DNA of 64,000 nucleotides, taken from contig CAJNCF010000008.1 of the NCBI GenBank assembly GCA_905221195.1, positions 1 to 64,000 of the forward strand. The letters are read 5' to 3'. A model generated the notes under the pieces. The model had not been told where the DNA came from. It searched no databases and saw nothing but the letters and a program-made list of their open reading frames with translations. How positions within the stretch are numbered: position 1 is the stretch's first letter; every line of letters starts with the position of its first letter. The DNA is from a bacterium. GTDB lineage: Bacteria; Bacillota; Bacilli; Lactobacillales; Streptococcaceae. Below are positions 31,171 to 40,954 of the stretch, in pieces. The position numbers were made by a program, and so were the translations under genes.

Positions 31171-31620
31171 ATGACACTAATGACCTTTTTATTACAAGCA
31201 GTAGCAAGTCTTCTTGCTATTATTACCTTTTTAATCGTACTCAATGTTCAACGGTCTATGCTCTTACCAGGAGGGATTTTGGGCATGGTTGTCTGGCTAA
31301 TCTATCTCTTGCTCAAGGAGCCGACCAATGTCATTGTAGCCACCTTTATTGCGGCTATTATCGGTTCTTGTGTTAGCCAGATTTTAAGTATTCTTTACAA
31401 GACCCCTGCTGTAGTCTTTATCTTGGCAATCTTGGCACCCTTAGTTCCAGGCTATCTTTCTTATCGGACAACTGCCTTTTTTGTGACGGGGGATTATAGT
31501 CATGCCATTGCTAGTGCAACCTTGGTTGTCATGCTGGCTTTAGTGATTTCCATTGGAATGGCTAGTGGAACAGTGATTCTTAGACTGTATTCCTACTTAC
31601 GAAAACAGCAAAATAATTAG
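31171..31620 (+). CDS. Threonine/serine exporter family protein, ThrE C-terminal-type half
   Basis: This 149-residue integral membrane protein has four to five hydrophobic helices and corresponds to the DUF3815-like second half of ThrE-type exporters. It starts 2 bases after the partner gene stops, so the two almost certainly form one complex. Substrate is unproven. Confidence 0.83.
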   Translation: MTLMTFLLQAVASLLAIITFLIVLNVQRSMLLPGGILGMVVWLIYLLLKEPTNVIVATFIAAIIGSCVSQILSILYKTPAVVFILAILAPLVPGYLSYRTTAFFVTGDYSHAIASATLVVMLALVISIGMASGTVILRLYSYLRKQQNN

Positions 31621-31732
31621 AATAATAAGGGACTTGCTTTGGTGAATCAAGTCTTTTTTCTCTCTTTTACTGCTATTTGTGATAAAATAGTAATGGACGA
31701 TTTTTTACATGAATGATAAAACAGAGGTAAAT

Positions 31733-32905
31733 ATGACAATCGGTATTGATAAGATTGGTTTTGCGACCAGTCAATATGTCTTGAAATTACAAGACCTAGC
31801 AGAAGCGAGGGGCATTGACCCTGAAAAATTAAGTAAAGGACTATTGCTCAAGGAATTGAGTATTGCCCCTCTAACTGAGGACATCGTGACCTTGGCGGCC
31901 AGTGCAAGTGACTCTATTTTAACTGACCAAGAAAGAGCAGAAATTGACATGGTCATTGTGGCTACTGAGTCAGGAATTGACCAGAGTAAGGCTGCGGCCG
32001 TCTTTGTGCATGGCTTGCTGGGTATCCAGCCCTTTGCTCGTAGTTTCGAGATTAAAGAAGCCTGCTATGGAGCGACTGCTGCCCTTCATTATGCCAAATT
32101 GCATGTGGAAAATTCTCCAGAGTCCAAGGTCTTGGTCATTGCCAGTGATATTGCCAAATACGGTATTGAAACTCCAGGAGAACCCACTCAAGGTGCTGGA
32201 AGTGTGGCTATGTTGATTACACAAAATCCACGTATTATGGCCTTTAATAATGACAATGTAGCTCAGACTCGTGACATCATGGACTTTTGGCGTCCAAATT
32301 ACTCAACAACCCCTTATGTAAATGGTGTCTATTCTACCCAACAATACTTGGATAGTTTGAAAACGACTTGGCTTGAATATCAAAAACGCTACCAGCTTAC
32401 TTTGGATGATTTTGCGGCTGTTTGCTTCCACTTGCCTTATCCTAAATTAGCGCTAAAAGGCTTGAAAAAGATCATGGATAAGAACCTGCCTCAAGAGAAA
32501 AAAGACCTCTTGCAAAAGCATTTTGACCAGTCTATTCTCTACAGTCAAAAGGTGGGGAATATCTATACAGGTTCCCTCTTCCTCGGACTCTTGTCTCTCT
32601 TGGAAAATACAGATAGCTTGAAGGCTGGGGATAAAATCGCCCTCTACAGTTATGGAAGTGGAGCTGTGGCTGAGTTCTTCAGTGGTGAATTGGTTGAAGG
32701 TTATGAAGCTTATCTAGATAAAGACCGCTTGAACAAGCTCAACCAACGAACTGTCCTGTCTGTTGCAGACTATGAAAAAGTCTTCTTTGAAGAAGTGGTA
32801 TTGGATGAAACAAATTCTGCCCAGTTTGCAGATTTTGAGAATCAAGACTATGCCTTGGTTGAAATTGTCGACCACCAACGCCGTTATAGCAAGGTTGAAA
32901 AATAA
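31733..32905 (+). CDS. mvaS: Hydroxymethylglutaryl-CoA synthase
   Basis: This 390-residue thiolase-fold enzyme condenses acetyl-CoA with acetoacetyl-CoA to HMG-CoA, the first committed step of the mevalonate route to isopentenyl diphosphate used by streptococci. The catalytic Cys is C111 in KEACYGATAAL; the E79 region (ATESGIDQSK) and GNIYTGSLF are conserved. The ATG at 31733 follows GAGG; an earlier in-frame ATG at 31709 has no ribosome site. A TGTGATAAAAT -10-like sequence lies about 50 bases upstream. It shares one base with mvaA (TAATG). Confidence 0.96.
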   Translation: MTIGIDKIGFATSQYVLKLQDLAEARGIDPEKLSKGLLLKELSIAPLTEDIVTLAASASDSILTDQERAEIDMVIVATESGIDQSKAAAVFVHGLLGIQPFARSFEIKEACYGATAALHYAKLHVENSPESKVLVIASDIAKYGIETPGEPTQGAGSVAMLITQNPRIMAFNNDNVAQTRDIMDFWRPNYSTTPYVNGVYSTQQYLDSLKTTWLEYQKRYQLTLDDFAAVCFHLPYPKLALKGLKKIMDKNLPQEKKDLLQKHFDQSILYSQKVGNIYTGSLFLGLLSLLENTDSLKAGDKIALYSYGSGAVAEFFSGELVEGYEAYLDKDRLNKLNQRTVLSVADYEKVFFEEVVLDETNSAQFADFENQDYALVEIVDHQRRYSKVEK

Positions 32906-34179
32906 TGAAGATAAGTTGGAATGGATTTTCTAAAAAATCATACCAAGAGCGCCTCGAGCTGTTGCAAGTTCAGGCGCTCCTTAGTCCTGAGAAGCAAGCG
33001 AGTCTGGAGCAGGATGAACAGATTAGTGTGACTGTCGCAGACCAGCTGAGTGAGAATGTGGTGGGGACTTTTTCTCTGCCTTATTCGCTGGTTCCAGAGG
33101 CCCTTGTCAACGGTCAGGAATACACAGTTCCCTATGTGACGGAAGAGCCATCTGTGGTTGCTGCGGCTAGCTATGCCAGCAAAATCATCAAGCGAGCAGG
33201 TGGTTTTACAGCTCAAGTCCATGAGCGTCAGATGATCGGTCAGGTAGCCCTTTATCAAGTTGCTGATCCTGAACAAGCGCAAGAGAAGATTACCGGCAAG
33301 AAAGCAGAACTCTTGGAACTTGCCAATCAAGCCTATCCTTCCATCGTTAAACGCGGGGGTGGTGCGCGTGATTTACATGTAGAACAGATCAAAGGCGAAA
33401 CAGACTTTCTTGTCGTCTATCTTCATGTCGATACGCAGGAAGCCATGGGAGCCAATATGCTCAACACCATGCTGGAAGCCTTGAAACCAGTCTTAGAAGA
33501 ACTGAGTCAGGGACAGAGTCTCATGGGGATTCTATCCAACTACGCGACCGATTCTCTAGTTACTGCAAGCTGTCACATCGCCTTTCGTTACTTGAGTCGC
33601 CAAAAGGATCAAGGACGAGAAATTGCGGAGAAAATTGCTTTGGCTAGTCAGTTTGCGCAGGCGGATCCTTATCGAGCAGCTACCCACAATAAAGGGATCT
33701 TTAACGGTATTGATGCCATTTTGATTGCCACTGGTAATGACTGGCGTGCCATCGAAGCCGGGGCTCATGCCTTTGCCAGTCGAGATGGACGATATCAAGG
33801 TCTTAGTCAATGGACGCTGGACCTGGAAACAGAAGAATTGGTTGGTGAGATGACCCTACCCATGCCTGTAGCGACCAAGGGTGGCTCTATCGGCCTCAAC
33901 CCTCGTGTAGCTCTTAGTCATGAACTACTGGGAAATCCTTCTGCCAAAGAATTAGCCCAGATTATCGTGTCCATCGGGCTTGCCCAAAACTTTGCAGCAC
34001 TCAAAGCCTTGGTGAGTACAGGGATTCAGCAAGGCCACATGAAATTACAGGCCAAATCCTTAGCTCTCCTAGCTGGTGCTAGTGAGTCTGAAGTTGCTCC
34101 CCTGGTCGAGCGCCTCATCGCAGATAAAACCTTTAACTTAGAAACTGCCCAGTGCTACCTAGAAAATTTAAGATCATAA
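32905..34179 (+). CDS. mvaA: Hydroxymethylglutaryl-CoA reductase (class II)
   Basis: This 424-residue enzyme reduces HMG-CoA to mevalonate. Class II features are visible: SENVVGTFSLP (substrate binding), the EAMGANMLNTM segment and NKGIFNGIDA with the catalytic lysine context. It overlaps mvaS by one base, so the two steps are translationally coupled. A strong terminator follows 1-2 bases after the stop. Confidence 0.96.
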   Translation: MKISWNGFSKKSYQERLELLQVQALLSPEKQASLEQDEQISVTVADQLSENVVGTFSLPYSLVPEALVNGQEYTVPYVTEEPSVVAAASYASKIIKRAGGFTAQVHERQMIGQVALYQVADPEQAQEKITGKKAELLELANQAYPSIVKRGGGARDLHVEQIKGETDFLVVYLHVDTQEAMGANMLNTMLEALKPVLEELSQGQSLMGILSNYATDSLVTASCHIAFRYLSRQKDQGREIAEKIALASQFAQADPYRAATHNKGIFNGIDAILIATGNDWRAIEAGAHAFASRDGRYQGLSQWTLDLETEELVGEMTLPMPVATKGGSIGLNPRVALSHELLGNPSAKELAQIIVSIGLAQNFAALKALVSTGIQQGHMKLQAKSLALLAGASESEVAPLVERLIADKTFNLETAQCYLENLRS

Positions 34180-34211
34180 AAAACTCAGACGAATTCGGTC
34201 TGAGTTTTTTG
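34178..34211 (+). terminator. Terminator after mvaA
   Basis: AAAACTCAGAC (34180-34190) pairs with GTCTGAGTTTT (34198-34208), followed by T residues. Confidence 0.9.
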
Positions 34212-34216
34212 TGCTT

Positions 34217-34415
34217 ATACTCAATAAAAATCAAGGAGCAAACTAGGAAGCTAGCCGCAGGTTGCTCAAAGCACTGCTTTGAGGTTGTAGATAAGACTGA
34301 CGAAGCCAGCTCAAAACACTGTTTTGAGGTTGTGGATAGAACTGACGAAGTCAGTAACCATATCTACGGTAAGGCGACACTGACGTGGTTTGAAGAGATT
34401 TTCGAAGAGTATTAA
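34217..34415. repeat. BOX element (boxA-boxB-boxB/C)
   Basis: The sequence matches the mitis-group BOX repeat: boxA at 34218-34276 (ACTAGGAAGCTAGCC core), a 45-base boxB at 34277-34321, then a boxB-like/boxC segment ending in GAGATTTTCGAAGAGTAT at about 34412. The ends are inverted (TACTC...GAGTA), typical of a MITE mobilised in trans. It sits between the mvaA terminator and the convergent scrR gene, whose stop touches its edge. An open frame read through it (34152-34415) is not a gene. Confidence 0.93.
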
Positions 34416-35377
34416 ATACTTTTTCCAGGTAATAGGGTAACTGGTAAGAAGTAGTCTGTTGTTGCGACTTCCTTACCTTCGATCTTCTGTAAGAGTAGGT
34501 CAACAGTGAGTTGGGCAATCTCTTGCATAGGTTGCTTGACAGTCGTCAAATGTGGGTAGTAGTTCTCGATAAAGTAGGTCCCATCATAGCCGATGACCTT
34601 GAGCTCTTCAGGGACAGAAATACCCAGTTCTTGAGCAATTTTAATGACCAGAATAGCTGTTAAATCATCCGAAGCAAAGATGGCATCAGGCTTTTGTCGG
34701 GTCAAGATATTCTTGATTTCCATTTCTTTTCTGACAGGAGAAAAGTCACTGGAAACGTTGATAATAGGAGCTTTTGGGAGTATGGAAGCAAAACCAGCGT
34801 GGCGCAGTCCAGTCGGCGAATTAGAATTGTCATTCCCAGTAATCATGATGATAGAATGGGCGCCTGTCTTGACCAAAGTCTGGGCAGCAAGAACCCCACC
34901 AGCATAGTTGTCAGAAGAAACGACAGGAATGTCTGGAGACAGGTTTCGGTCAAAGGAAATAATCGGTGCTGTCACACGATTGTAGTCTTCAATTCCTAGG
35001 TTGTGACTACCAGAAATGATACCGTCCACCTGATTGGCTTCGAGCATTTCGATGTACTCTCGTTCTTTTTCAGAATCATGTTCACTGTTGCAGATGATGG
35101 TCTTGTAACCATTTTTAAAGAGTTGGTGTTCCAATTTATCAATTAATTCTGCATAGAAAACATTGGAAATATTGGGGAAAATCAAGCCGATTAACTTAGC
35201 TGATTTTCCTTGTAAACTACGAGCCAGGTTGTTGGGTTTGTAGCCCAATTCTCGCATGGCTTCATTAACCTTTTGAATGGTTTTCTCAGATAGATAACCT
35301 TTTTTATTGATAACCCGAGAAACGGTAGTAGGGCTGACGCCTGCAAGTTTGGCGACATCAGTTAGTTTTGCGACCAT
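34412..35377 (-). CDS. scrR: Sucrose operon repressor ScrR (LacI family)
   Basis: This 321-residue regulator has an N-terminal helix-turn-helix (LTDVAKLAGVSPTTVSRVIN, residues 5-24) and a periplasmic-binding-like effector domain. ScrR represses the scr genes in the absence of sucrose or sucrose-6-phosphate. It overlaps the end of scrB by 20 bases and is co-transcribed with it. Its last codons abut the BOX element, so the BOX end lies immediately after the stop. Confidence 0.95.
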   Translation of the reverse strand: MVAKLTDVAKLAGVSPTTVSRVINKKGYLSEKTIQKVNEAMRELGYKPNNLARSLQGKSAKLIGLIFPNISNVFYAELIDKLEHQLFKNGYKTIICNSEHDSEKEREYIEMLEANQVDGIISGSHNLGIEDYNRVTAPIISFDRNLSPDIPVVSSDNYAGGVLAAQTLVKTGAHSIIMITGNDNSNSPTGLRHAGFASILPKAPIINVSSDFSPVRKEMEIKNILTRQKPDAIFASDDLTAILVIKIAQELGISVPEELKVIGYDGTYFIENYYPHLTTVKQPMQEIAQLTVDLLLQKIEGKEVATTDYFLPVTLLPGKSI

Positions 35378-36812
35378 AATCTAATTCATAGTAAGTTCCA
35401 GTTGGGTTTCCAGATTTGATGAGGATACCATTTTGGTCCGCATGTGGGAAGACACGACCAGAAAATACTTTTTCTCCTTTATTGATGAAAATTTCAAAGA
35501 CAGAGTTATCGATGAAGATTGTAGCAGTAGTAGCCTGATTCTCGATAGGGCAAGAGCGAGTTGTTCCAAATTCTTGGGCATACTGTTCACCAGCCTGGCT
35601 ACGATCTACTGTCACTTGACCATTTACAAGGTCAAAGTTGATGGAAAGTCCCTTGCCTTCTTTGTCAGTCAGTAAGACAATCTCGCTCTGGCTATTAGCT
35701 TCCAAGTTGAGTTCAAGTTCGTAAGTGTTCTTGGTTTTGGAACGGTTTGAGAAAGGTTCTTCAGAAGCACGAAGGTCCTTGATAGCTGCGACTGGGTATT
35801 GGTAGAGTTTACCGTCTTTGATAGTCAGTTCTTTTACCAAAGAGAAGGTTCCTTGGTGGTCAAAACGGTCAGATGGATATGAAACATCTGGCAAACCAAG
35901 CCAGCTAACTGCTAGAGCACGCCCATCAGGAGCGTTGAAGGCTTGAGTTGCATAGGCTTCGAAACCATAGTCCATGTTTTGAAGTTGAGACACATCTACC
36001 ATTTTGGCATTTTCAGGATCAAAGGAAGCCCCGATTTTATACATATTTGGATAGATATTGTCGTAATCTAGAACATCTTTATCCAATCCTTGTGGGCAGT
36101 AGAGAAGGACAGGTTGCTCCCCTACAAAGACCAGATTTGGGCATTCCATCATATAGGCAGTTCGGTCGTTAGCAAAGTCAAGGTCGCCAACAGCTTGCCA
36201 GTTTGTGTAGTCGTTGTCAATAGCCTTGTAGAGACGGACGAAGCCTTTTTTCTCCAAGTCCTGTCCACCGACGATGGCATAATATTGACCTTTAAAATTA
36301 AAAATCTGCGGATCGCGGAAGTGGTCGGTAGAGTCTGTAGGCTGATCGATCAAGAACTTGTCAATCTTCGTAATCTTGCCATCCTTGTCCATCAAAGCCC
36401 CAATCTGGTAAGGGTGACGGATCCAGTTTTCATCACGGACATTTCCTGTATAGAATAGGAACAAGTTATCGCCAAACTGCATGGCAGAACCAGAGTAGGC
36501 ACCGTGGCTATCTAATGGAGTGTCAGGCAAAACTTTGACTCCAGTTTCTCTAAAGTGAACCAAATCATCACTTTCCAATTGCACCCAAGATTTCAAACCG
36601 TGGGCTGCACCAAAAGGAAAGTTCTGATAAAAAACAATCCACTTTCCGTCAAAGTAAGAAAAGCCATTTGGGTCGTTGAGAAGTCCTGTTTTTGGCTCAA
36701 CATGATAATGAGTATGCCATGGAGATTGTGCCATATTTTCTTTAATATTTTGAATTTCTTCTTGCGTCCAGTCTTGATAAAGTCTGTAACGACGCTCAGT
36801 AGTCCATTCCAT
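35358..36812 (-). CDS. scrB: Sucrose-6-phosphate hydrolase
   Basis: This 484-residue glycoside hydrolase family 32 enzyme cleaves sucrose-6-phosphate, imported by ScrA, into glucose-6-phosphate and fructose. Conserved motifs: NDPNG with the nucleophile Asp, FRDP, and ECPN with the acid/base Glu. The C-terminal beta-sandwich carries SVFEIFINKGEKVFSGRVFP. GGAGG precedes the ATG at 36812 on the minus strand. It diverges from scrA and shares the regulatory gap. Confidence 0.96.
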   Translation of the reverse strand: MEWTTERRYRLYQDWTQEEIQNIKENMAQSPWHTHYHVEPKTGLLNDPNGFSYFDGKWIVFYQNFPFGAAHGLKSWVQLESDDLVHFRETGVKVLPDTPLDSHGAYSGSAMQFGDNLFLFYTGNVRDENWIRHPYQIGALMDKDGKITKIDKFLIDQPTDSTDHFRDPQIFNFKGQYYAIVGGQDLEKKGFVRLYKAIDNDYTNWQAVGDLDFANDRTAYMMECPNLVFVGEQPVLLYCPQGLDKDVLDYDNIYPNMYKIGASFDPENAKMVDVSQLQNMDYGFEAYATQAFNAPDGRALAVSWLGLPDVSYPSDRFDHQGTFSLVKELTIKDGKLYQYPVAAIKDLRASEEPFSNRSKTKNTYELELNLEANSQSEIVLLTDKEGKGLSINFDLVNGQVTVDRSQAGEQYAQEFGTTRSCPIENQATTATIFIDNSVFEIFINKGEKVFSGRVFPHADQNGILIKSGNPTGTYYELDYGRKTN

Positions 36813-37192
36813 TCTTTCATTCCTCCAAAAATCTTATCACTTTTAATAGTAACCGTTTTCGGAAAAAAAATCAAGCTTTTTATGTTAAAAAAGAGAAAAA
36901 ACTGTCAAACGTTTGTCATAAAATAAATGCAGGAAATCAATCACATTTTCAGGAAAATATGAAAGATAATGAAACAAAACCCTTTTTAACCAATATTTCA
37001 AACTTATTTTTTCAAGGAATACCTAATAAAACAGTCAAAATCAATCAATCTAAAACGAGCCAACTAAGTGGTTAGAACATTTTTTCTGCAAAACGCTTGA
37101 CATATTTCTAAAACATGATAAAATAAAAGTCGTAGGGCGGATAAAATCGCTTTCAAACAAGAACAAAATTTTATATAAGGAGATTTTTGCAA
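36813..37192. promoter_or_regulatory. Divergent scrB-scrA control region (cre-like and ScrR-like sites)
   Basis: In this 380-base gap: a cre-like site at 36848-36861 (minus strand CGAAAACGGTTACT) falls inside the likely scrB promoter (minus strand TTGATT, 17-base spacer, TACTAT). A palindrome-centred site TGTCAAACGTTTGTCA lies at 36903-36918. TGCAAAACGCTTGACA at 37087-37102 overlaps the scrA -35 TTGACA (37097-37102), with -10 TAAAAT at 37119-37124. A related sequence ATCGCTTTCAAAC follows near 37146. The pattern fits joint control by CcpA and ScrR. The middle (about 36930-37080) shows nothing else. Confidence 0.7.
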
Positions 37193-39076
37193 ATGAACAA
37201 TCAGGAAATTGCAAAAAAAGTCATCGATGCCTTGGGCGGACGTGAAAATGTCAACAGTGTAGCTCACTGTGCGACTCGTCTTCGTGTCATGGTCAAAGAT
37301 GAAGGAAAAATCAATAAAGAAGTGATTGAGAACTTGGAAAAAGTTCAAGGTGCTTTCTTTAACTCAGGTCAATACCAAATCATCTTTGGTACAGGTACAG
37401 TTAACAAAATGTACGATGAAGTTGTTGCACTTGGTTTGCCAACATCATCTAAAGCTGACATGAAAGCAGAAGCTGCTAAACAAGGGAACTGGTTCCAACG
37501 TGCTATCCGTACTTTCGGTGACGTTTTCGTTCCAATCATCCCAGTTATCGTAGCGACAGGTCTTTTCATGGGTGTGCGTGGCCTTTTCAACGCTCTTGAA
37601 ATGCCACTTCCAGGAGACTTTGCAACTTACACTCAAATCTTGACAGATACAGCCTTCATCATCTTGCCAGGTTTGGTTGTGTGGTCAACCTTCCGTGTAT
37701 TCGGTGGTAACCCTGCCGTTGGTATCGTTCTTGGTATGATGCTTGTTTCTGGCTCACTTCCAAACGCTTGGGCAGTTGCTCAGGGTGGTGAAGTAACGGC
37801 TATGAACTTCTTTGGTTTCATCCCTGTTGTTGGTTTGCAAGGTTCCGTTCTTCCAGCCTTCATCATCGGGGTTGTCGGAGCTAAATTTGAAAAACTTGTC
37901 CGCAAGGTCGTTCCAGATGTCATTGACCTCTTGGTAACACCATTTGTGACACTTTTGGTCATGTCTATCCTGGGACTCTTTGTCATCGGACCAGTCTTCC
38001 ACATTGTTGAAAACTATATCCTTATTGGTACAAAAGCAATTCTTGGCTTGCCACTTGGTCTTGGTGGTTTCTTGATTGGTGGGGTTCACCAATTGATCGT
38101 CGTGTCAGGTGTGCACCACATCTTCAACTTGCTTGAAGTTCAATTGCTTGCTGCTGACCATGCTAACCCATTCAACGCTATCATCACAGCTGCTATGACA
38201 GCTCAAGGTGCTGCGACTGTTGCGGTTGGTGTTAAAACTAAAAATCCAAAACTGAAAACACTTGCTTTCCCAGCTGCTCTTTCTGCCTTCCTAGGTATTA
38301 CAGAGCCTGCTATCTTCGGGGTGAACTTGCGCTTCCGTAAACCATTCTTCCTTTCATTGATTGCTGGTGCGATCGGTGGTGGATTGGCTTCAATCCTTGG
38401 ACTTGCTGGTACTGGTAATGGTATCACAATCATCCCTGGTACAATGCTTTATGTTGGTAACGGACAACTTGCCCAATACCTTCTTATGGTAGCTGTATCA
38501 TTTGCACTTGGTTTTGCCCTTACTTACATGTTTGGCTACGAAGATGAAGTAGAGGCAACTGCATCTGCAAAACAAGCTGAAGTTGCTGAAGAAAAAGAAG
38601 AAGTTGCGCCAGCAGCTCTTCAAAATGAAACACTTGTAACTCCTATCGTTGGTGATGTTGTCGCTCTTGCTGATGTCAATGATCCAGTCTTCTCAAGTGG
38701 AGCTATGGGACAAGGTATTGCTGTGAAACCAAGCCAAGGTGTGGTTTATGCACCAGCTGATGCTGAAGTTTCAATCGCCTTTGCAACAGGACATGCCTTT
38801 GGTTTGAAAACAACTAATGGTGCTGAAGTCTTGATCCACGTTGGTATCGACACTGTAACTATGAACGGTGAAGGTTTCGAACAAAAAGTTGCCCAAGGTG
38901 ACAAGGTTAAAGCAGGCGATGTTCTTGGAACATTTGATTCAAACAAAATTGCTGCAGCTGGTCTTGATGATACAACAATGGTCATCGTTACTAACACAGC
39001 TGACTTCTCTTCAGTAGCTCCAGTCGCAACAGGTTCAGTTGCGAAGGGGGATGCTCTTATCGAAGTGAAAGCCTAA
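37193..39076 (+). CDS. scrA: Sucrose-specific PTS enzyme IIBCA
   Basis: At 627 residues this has domain order IIB (about 1-85, phosphorylated Cys in VAHCATRLR), IIC membrane domain (about 105-450, ten or so helices; GVHHIFNLLEVQLL and GITEPAIFG motifs) and IIA (about 480-627, HVGIDTV with the phospho-His). It imports and phosphorylates sucrose. The start at 37193 has AAGGAG 11 bases upstream; a TTG two codons earlier is less likely. It is under the divergent operator region. Confidence 0.96.
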   Translation: MNNQEIAKKVIDALGGRENVNSVAHCATRLRVMVKDEGKINKEVIENLEKVQGAFFNSGQYQIIFGTGTVNKMYDEVVALGLPTSSKADMKAEAAKQGNWFQRAIRTFGDVFVPIIPVIVATGLFMGVRGLFNALEMPLPGDFATYTQILTDTAFIILPGLVVWSTFRVFGGNPAVGIVLGMMLVSGSLPNAWAVAQGGEVTAMNFFGFIPVVGLQGSVLPAFIIGVVGAKFEKLVRKVVPDVIDLLVTPFVTLLVMSILGLFVIGPVFHIVENYILIGTKAILGLPLGLGGFLIGGVHQLIVVSGVHHIFNLLEVQLLAADHANPFNAIITAAMTAQGAATVAVGVKTKNPKLKTLAFPAALSAFLGITEPAIFGVNLRFRKPFFLSLIAGAIGGGLASILGLAGTGNGITIIPGTMLYVGNGQLAQYLLMVAVSFALGFALTYMFGYEDEVEATASAKQAEVAEEKEEVAPAALQNETLVTPIVGDVVALADVNDPVFSSGAMGQGIAVKPSQGVVYAPADAEVSIAFATGHAFGLKTTNGAEVLIHVGIDTVTMNGEGFEQKVAQGDKVKAGDVLGTFDSNKIAAAGLDDTTMVIVTNTADFSSVAPVATGSVAKGDALIEVKA

Positions 39077-39093
39077 TCTTTCCTAGCTAAATG

Positions 39094-39126
39094 AAAACGA
39101 ACAAATGACATGTTTGTTCGTTTTTG
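39094..39126 (+). terminator. Terminator after scrA
   Basis: AAAACGAACAAA (39094-39105) pairs with TTTGTTCGTTTT (39113-39124), T-run following. Confidence 0.88.
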
Positions 39127-39224
39127 CTTGAATGGTAAGATTTACAGAGGAAAATCTAAAAAATAGAGAAATTTAGACTTTCGAAATATGCTATAATAAA
39201 GAAAATAAAAACAAGAGGTTTATC

Positions 39225-40112
39225 ATGACAAAATTATATGGAAGTTTGGAAGCGGGCGGTACAAAGTTTGTCTGTGCTGTCGGTGATGAAAACTTTAATG
39301 TTGTAGAAAAAACACAATTTCCAACAACAACTCCAATCGAAACAATCGATAAAACCATTGAGTTCTTCTCAAAATTCGATAACCTTGCTGGTCTTGCAGT
39401 TGGTTCATTTGGTCCCATTGATATTGACAAAAACTCAAAAACTTATGGCTTTATCACGACGACTCCAAAACCTCACTGGGCAAATGTGGACTTGCTTGGT
39501 GCCCTTCGTAGAGCCCTAAACGTGCCAATGTACTTCACAACAGACGTAAACAGCTCGGCTTACGGCGAAGTGGTTGCCCGTAACAATGCTGGTGGCCGTA
39601 TCGAAAACTTGGTTTACTACACAATTGGTACAGGTATCGGTGCTGGTGTTATCCAACGTGGTGAGTTTATCGGTGGTGTGGGTCACCCTGAAATGGGGCA
39701 TTACTATGTGGCGAAACACCCAATGGATATTGAAAAAGAATTCAACGGTGTTTGTCCATTCCACAAAGGATGTTTGGAAGGCTTTGCGGCTGGACCAAGT
39801 CTAGAAGCTCGTACAGGTATTCGTGGTGAAAATATTGAACTCAACAGCTCTGTCTGGGATGTTCAAGCCTACTACATCGCTCAAGCAGCTGTTAATGCTA
39901 CAGTGACTTTCCGCCCAGACGTGATCGTCTTTGGTGGTGGGGTCATGGCTCAACAACACATGCTGGACCGTGTTCGTGAGAAATTTACATCTCTGCTCAA
40001 TGGTTACCTACCAGTGCCAGATGTGCGTGACTATATCGTGACTCCAGCAGTCGCAGGAAATGGTTCTGCCACACTTGGGAACTTTGTCCTTGCAAAAGAA
40101 GTTTCAAAATAA
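39225..40112 (+). CDS. scrK: Fructokinase ScrK (ROK family)
   Basis: This 295-residue ROK kinase phosphorylates the fructose released by ScrB to fructose-6-phosphate. The ATP motif is LEAGGTKFVCAVG at the N-terminus, with GTGIGAGVI, and a zinc-binding GHPEMGHYYV...CPFHKGCLEGFAAGPS segment. GAGG lies upstream, and -10 TATAAT at 39192-39197 suggests its own promoter after the scrA terminator. It completes the sucrose pathway genes. Confidence 0.95.
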   Translation: MTKLYGSLEAGGTKFVCAVGDENFNVVEKTQFPTTTPIETIDKTIEFFSKFDNLAGLAVGSFGPIDIDKNSKTYGFITTTPKPHWANVDLLGALRRALNVPMYFTTDVNSSAYGEVVARNNAGGRIENLVYYTIGTGIGAGVIQRGEFIGGVGHPEMGHYYVAKHPMDIEKEFNGVCPFHKGCLEGFAAGPSLEARTGIRGENIELNSSVWDVQAYYIAQAAVNATVTFRPDVIVFGGGVMAQQHMLDRVREKFTSLLNGYLPVPDVRDYIVTPAVAGNGSATLGNFVLAKEVSK

Positions 40113-40115
40113 AGC

Positions 40116-40150
40116 ACAAAATCCGCTTGGGAAACCAAACGGATTTTTTA
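40116..40150 (+). terminator. Terminator after scrK
   Basis: AAATCCGCTTGG pairs with CCAAACGGATTT (one mismatch) around GAAA, followed by a T-run. Confidence 0.8.
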
Positions 40151-40154
40151 CATG

Positions 40155-40772
40155 TCAAAGCATTTGCCAGAAAAAGTCGATAATATAGGTCAGACCGTAG
40201 GTATAAACCACGAGGGTAAAGGGTTTGGTCAGAACGATGATGATCATATAGCGCTTGAAGCTCATCTTGGTCAGGGCAGCCAGCATACAGAGAAAGTCAG
40301 CTGGACTAATGGGCCAAATCATCATAAAGATAAAGAAACGGTCAAAACGATTGCCCTTATCCAACCAGCCGATATACTTGTCATAGGTGCGCTTGCTGAC
40401 GACAGACTGGACAAAGGCAGCCCCATAGAGGCGCACTAGATAAAAGATAATGGCACAGCCAATGACAATGCCGATATAGTTGTAGATCGTACCGATGATG
40501 TGGCCGTAAATAAAGACGCCAGCCACCGAGGTCAAGGCTCCTGGAATGATAGGGACGACCGTCTGTAAAATCTGTAAAAAGATGAAGAGAGGTGGCCCCC
40601 AGATACCTGCCTGCTGGATAAAGGCAGAGAGGGTTTCCTTAGACTGTAAAATCCCAGCCTGATAAGCCCAAATACAGAAAATCAAACTCCCAACCCCACC
40701 GACAATCGATGAGATATTGATAAGGTGCTGTAAAAGGGGAGAAACAGCTTTCATTTGTTTATCCTGTGACAT
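40155..40772 (-). CDS. TVP38/TMEM64 (DedA-superfamily) membrane protein
   Basis: This 205-residue protein has about five hydrophobic segments and the VTT/SNARE-associated motif region (IIPGALTSVAGVFIYGHIIGTIYNYIG, split over residues 75-101). The DedA-like superfamily includes lipid scramblases and undecaprenyl-phosphate or lipid flippases; the role of this member is unknown. GAGGAG precedes the ATG on the minus strand, and a TGGTATAGT extended -10 lies upstream. It converges on scrK. Confidence 0.82.
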   Translation of the reverse strand: MSQDKQMKAVSPLLQHLINISSIVGGVGSLIFCIWAYQAGILQSKETLSAFIQQAGIWGPPLFIFLQILQTVVPIIPGALTSVAGVFIYGHIIGTIYNYIGIVIGCAIIFYLVRLYGAAFVQSVVSKRTYDKYIGWLDKGNRFDRFFIFMMIWPISPADFLCMLAALTKMSFKRYMIIIVLTKPFTLVVYTYGLTYIIDFFWQML

Positions 40773-40954
40773 GTAAACTCCTCATAGATAGTATATTTCT
40801 ACTATACCATATTTTGGAGGAGAAAGGGAGAAAGGATTGTTTTGGGATTAGAGGGAATTTCAAGAATTTAAACCTAATTTTATTCCAATTATAAAATTTA
40901 AGAACGGGTTTCATGATATAATGTGTATAAGTAAATTGATATTGGAGAAAATAA

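Noticed and set aside
34152..34415. 87-residue open frame downstream of mvaA
   Set aside because: It reads through the mvaA terminator and the BOX element; the translated sequence is the BOX repeat in all but its first codons.
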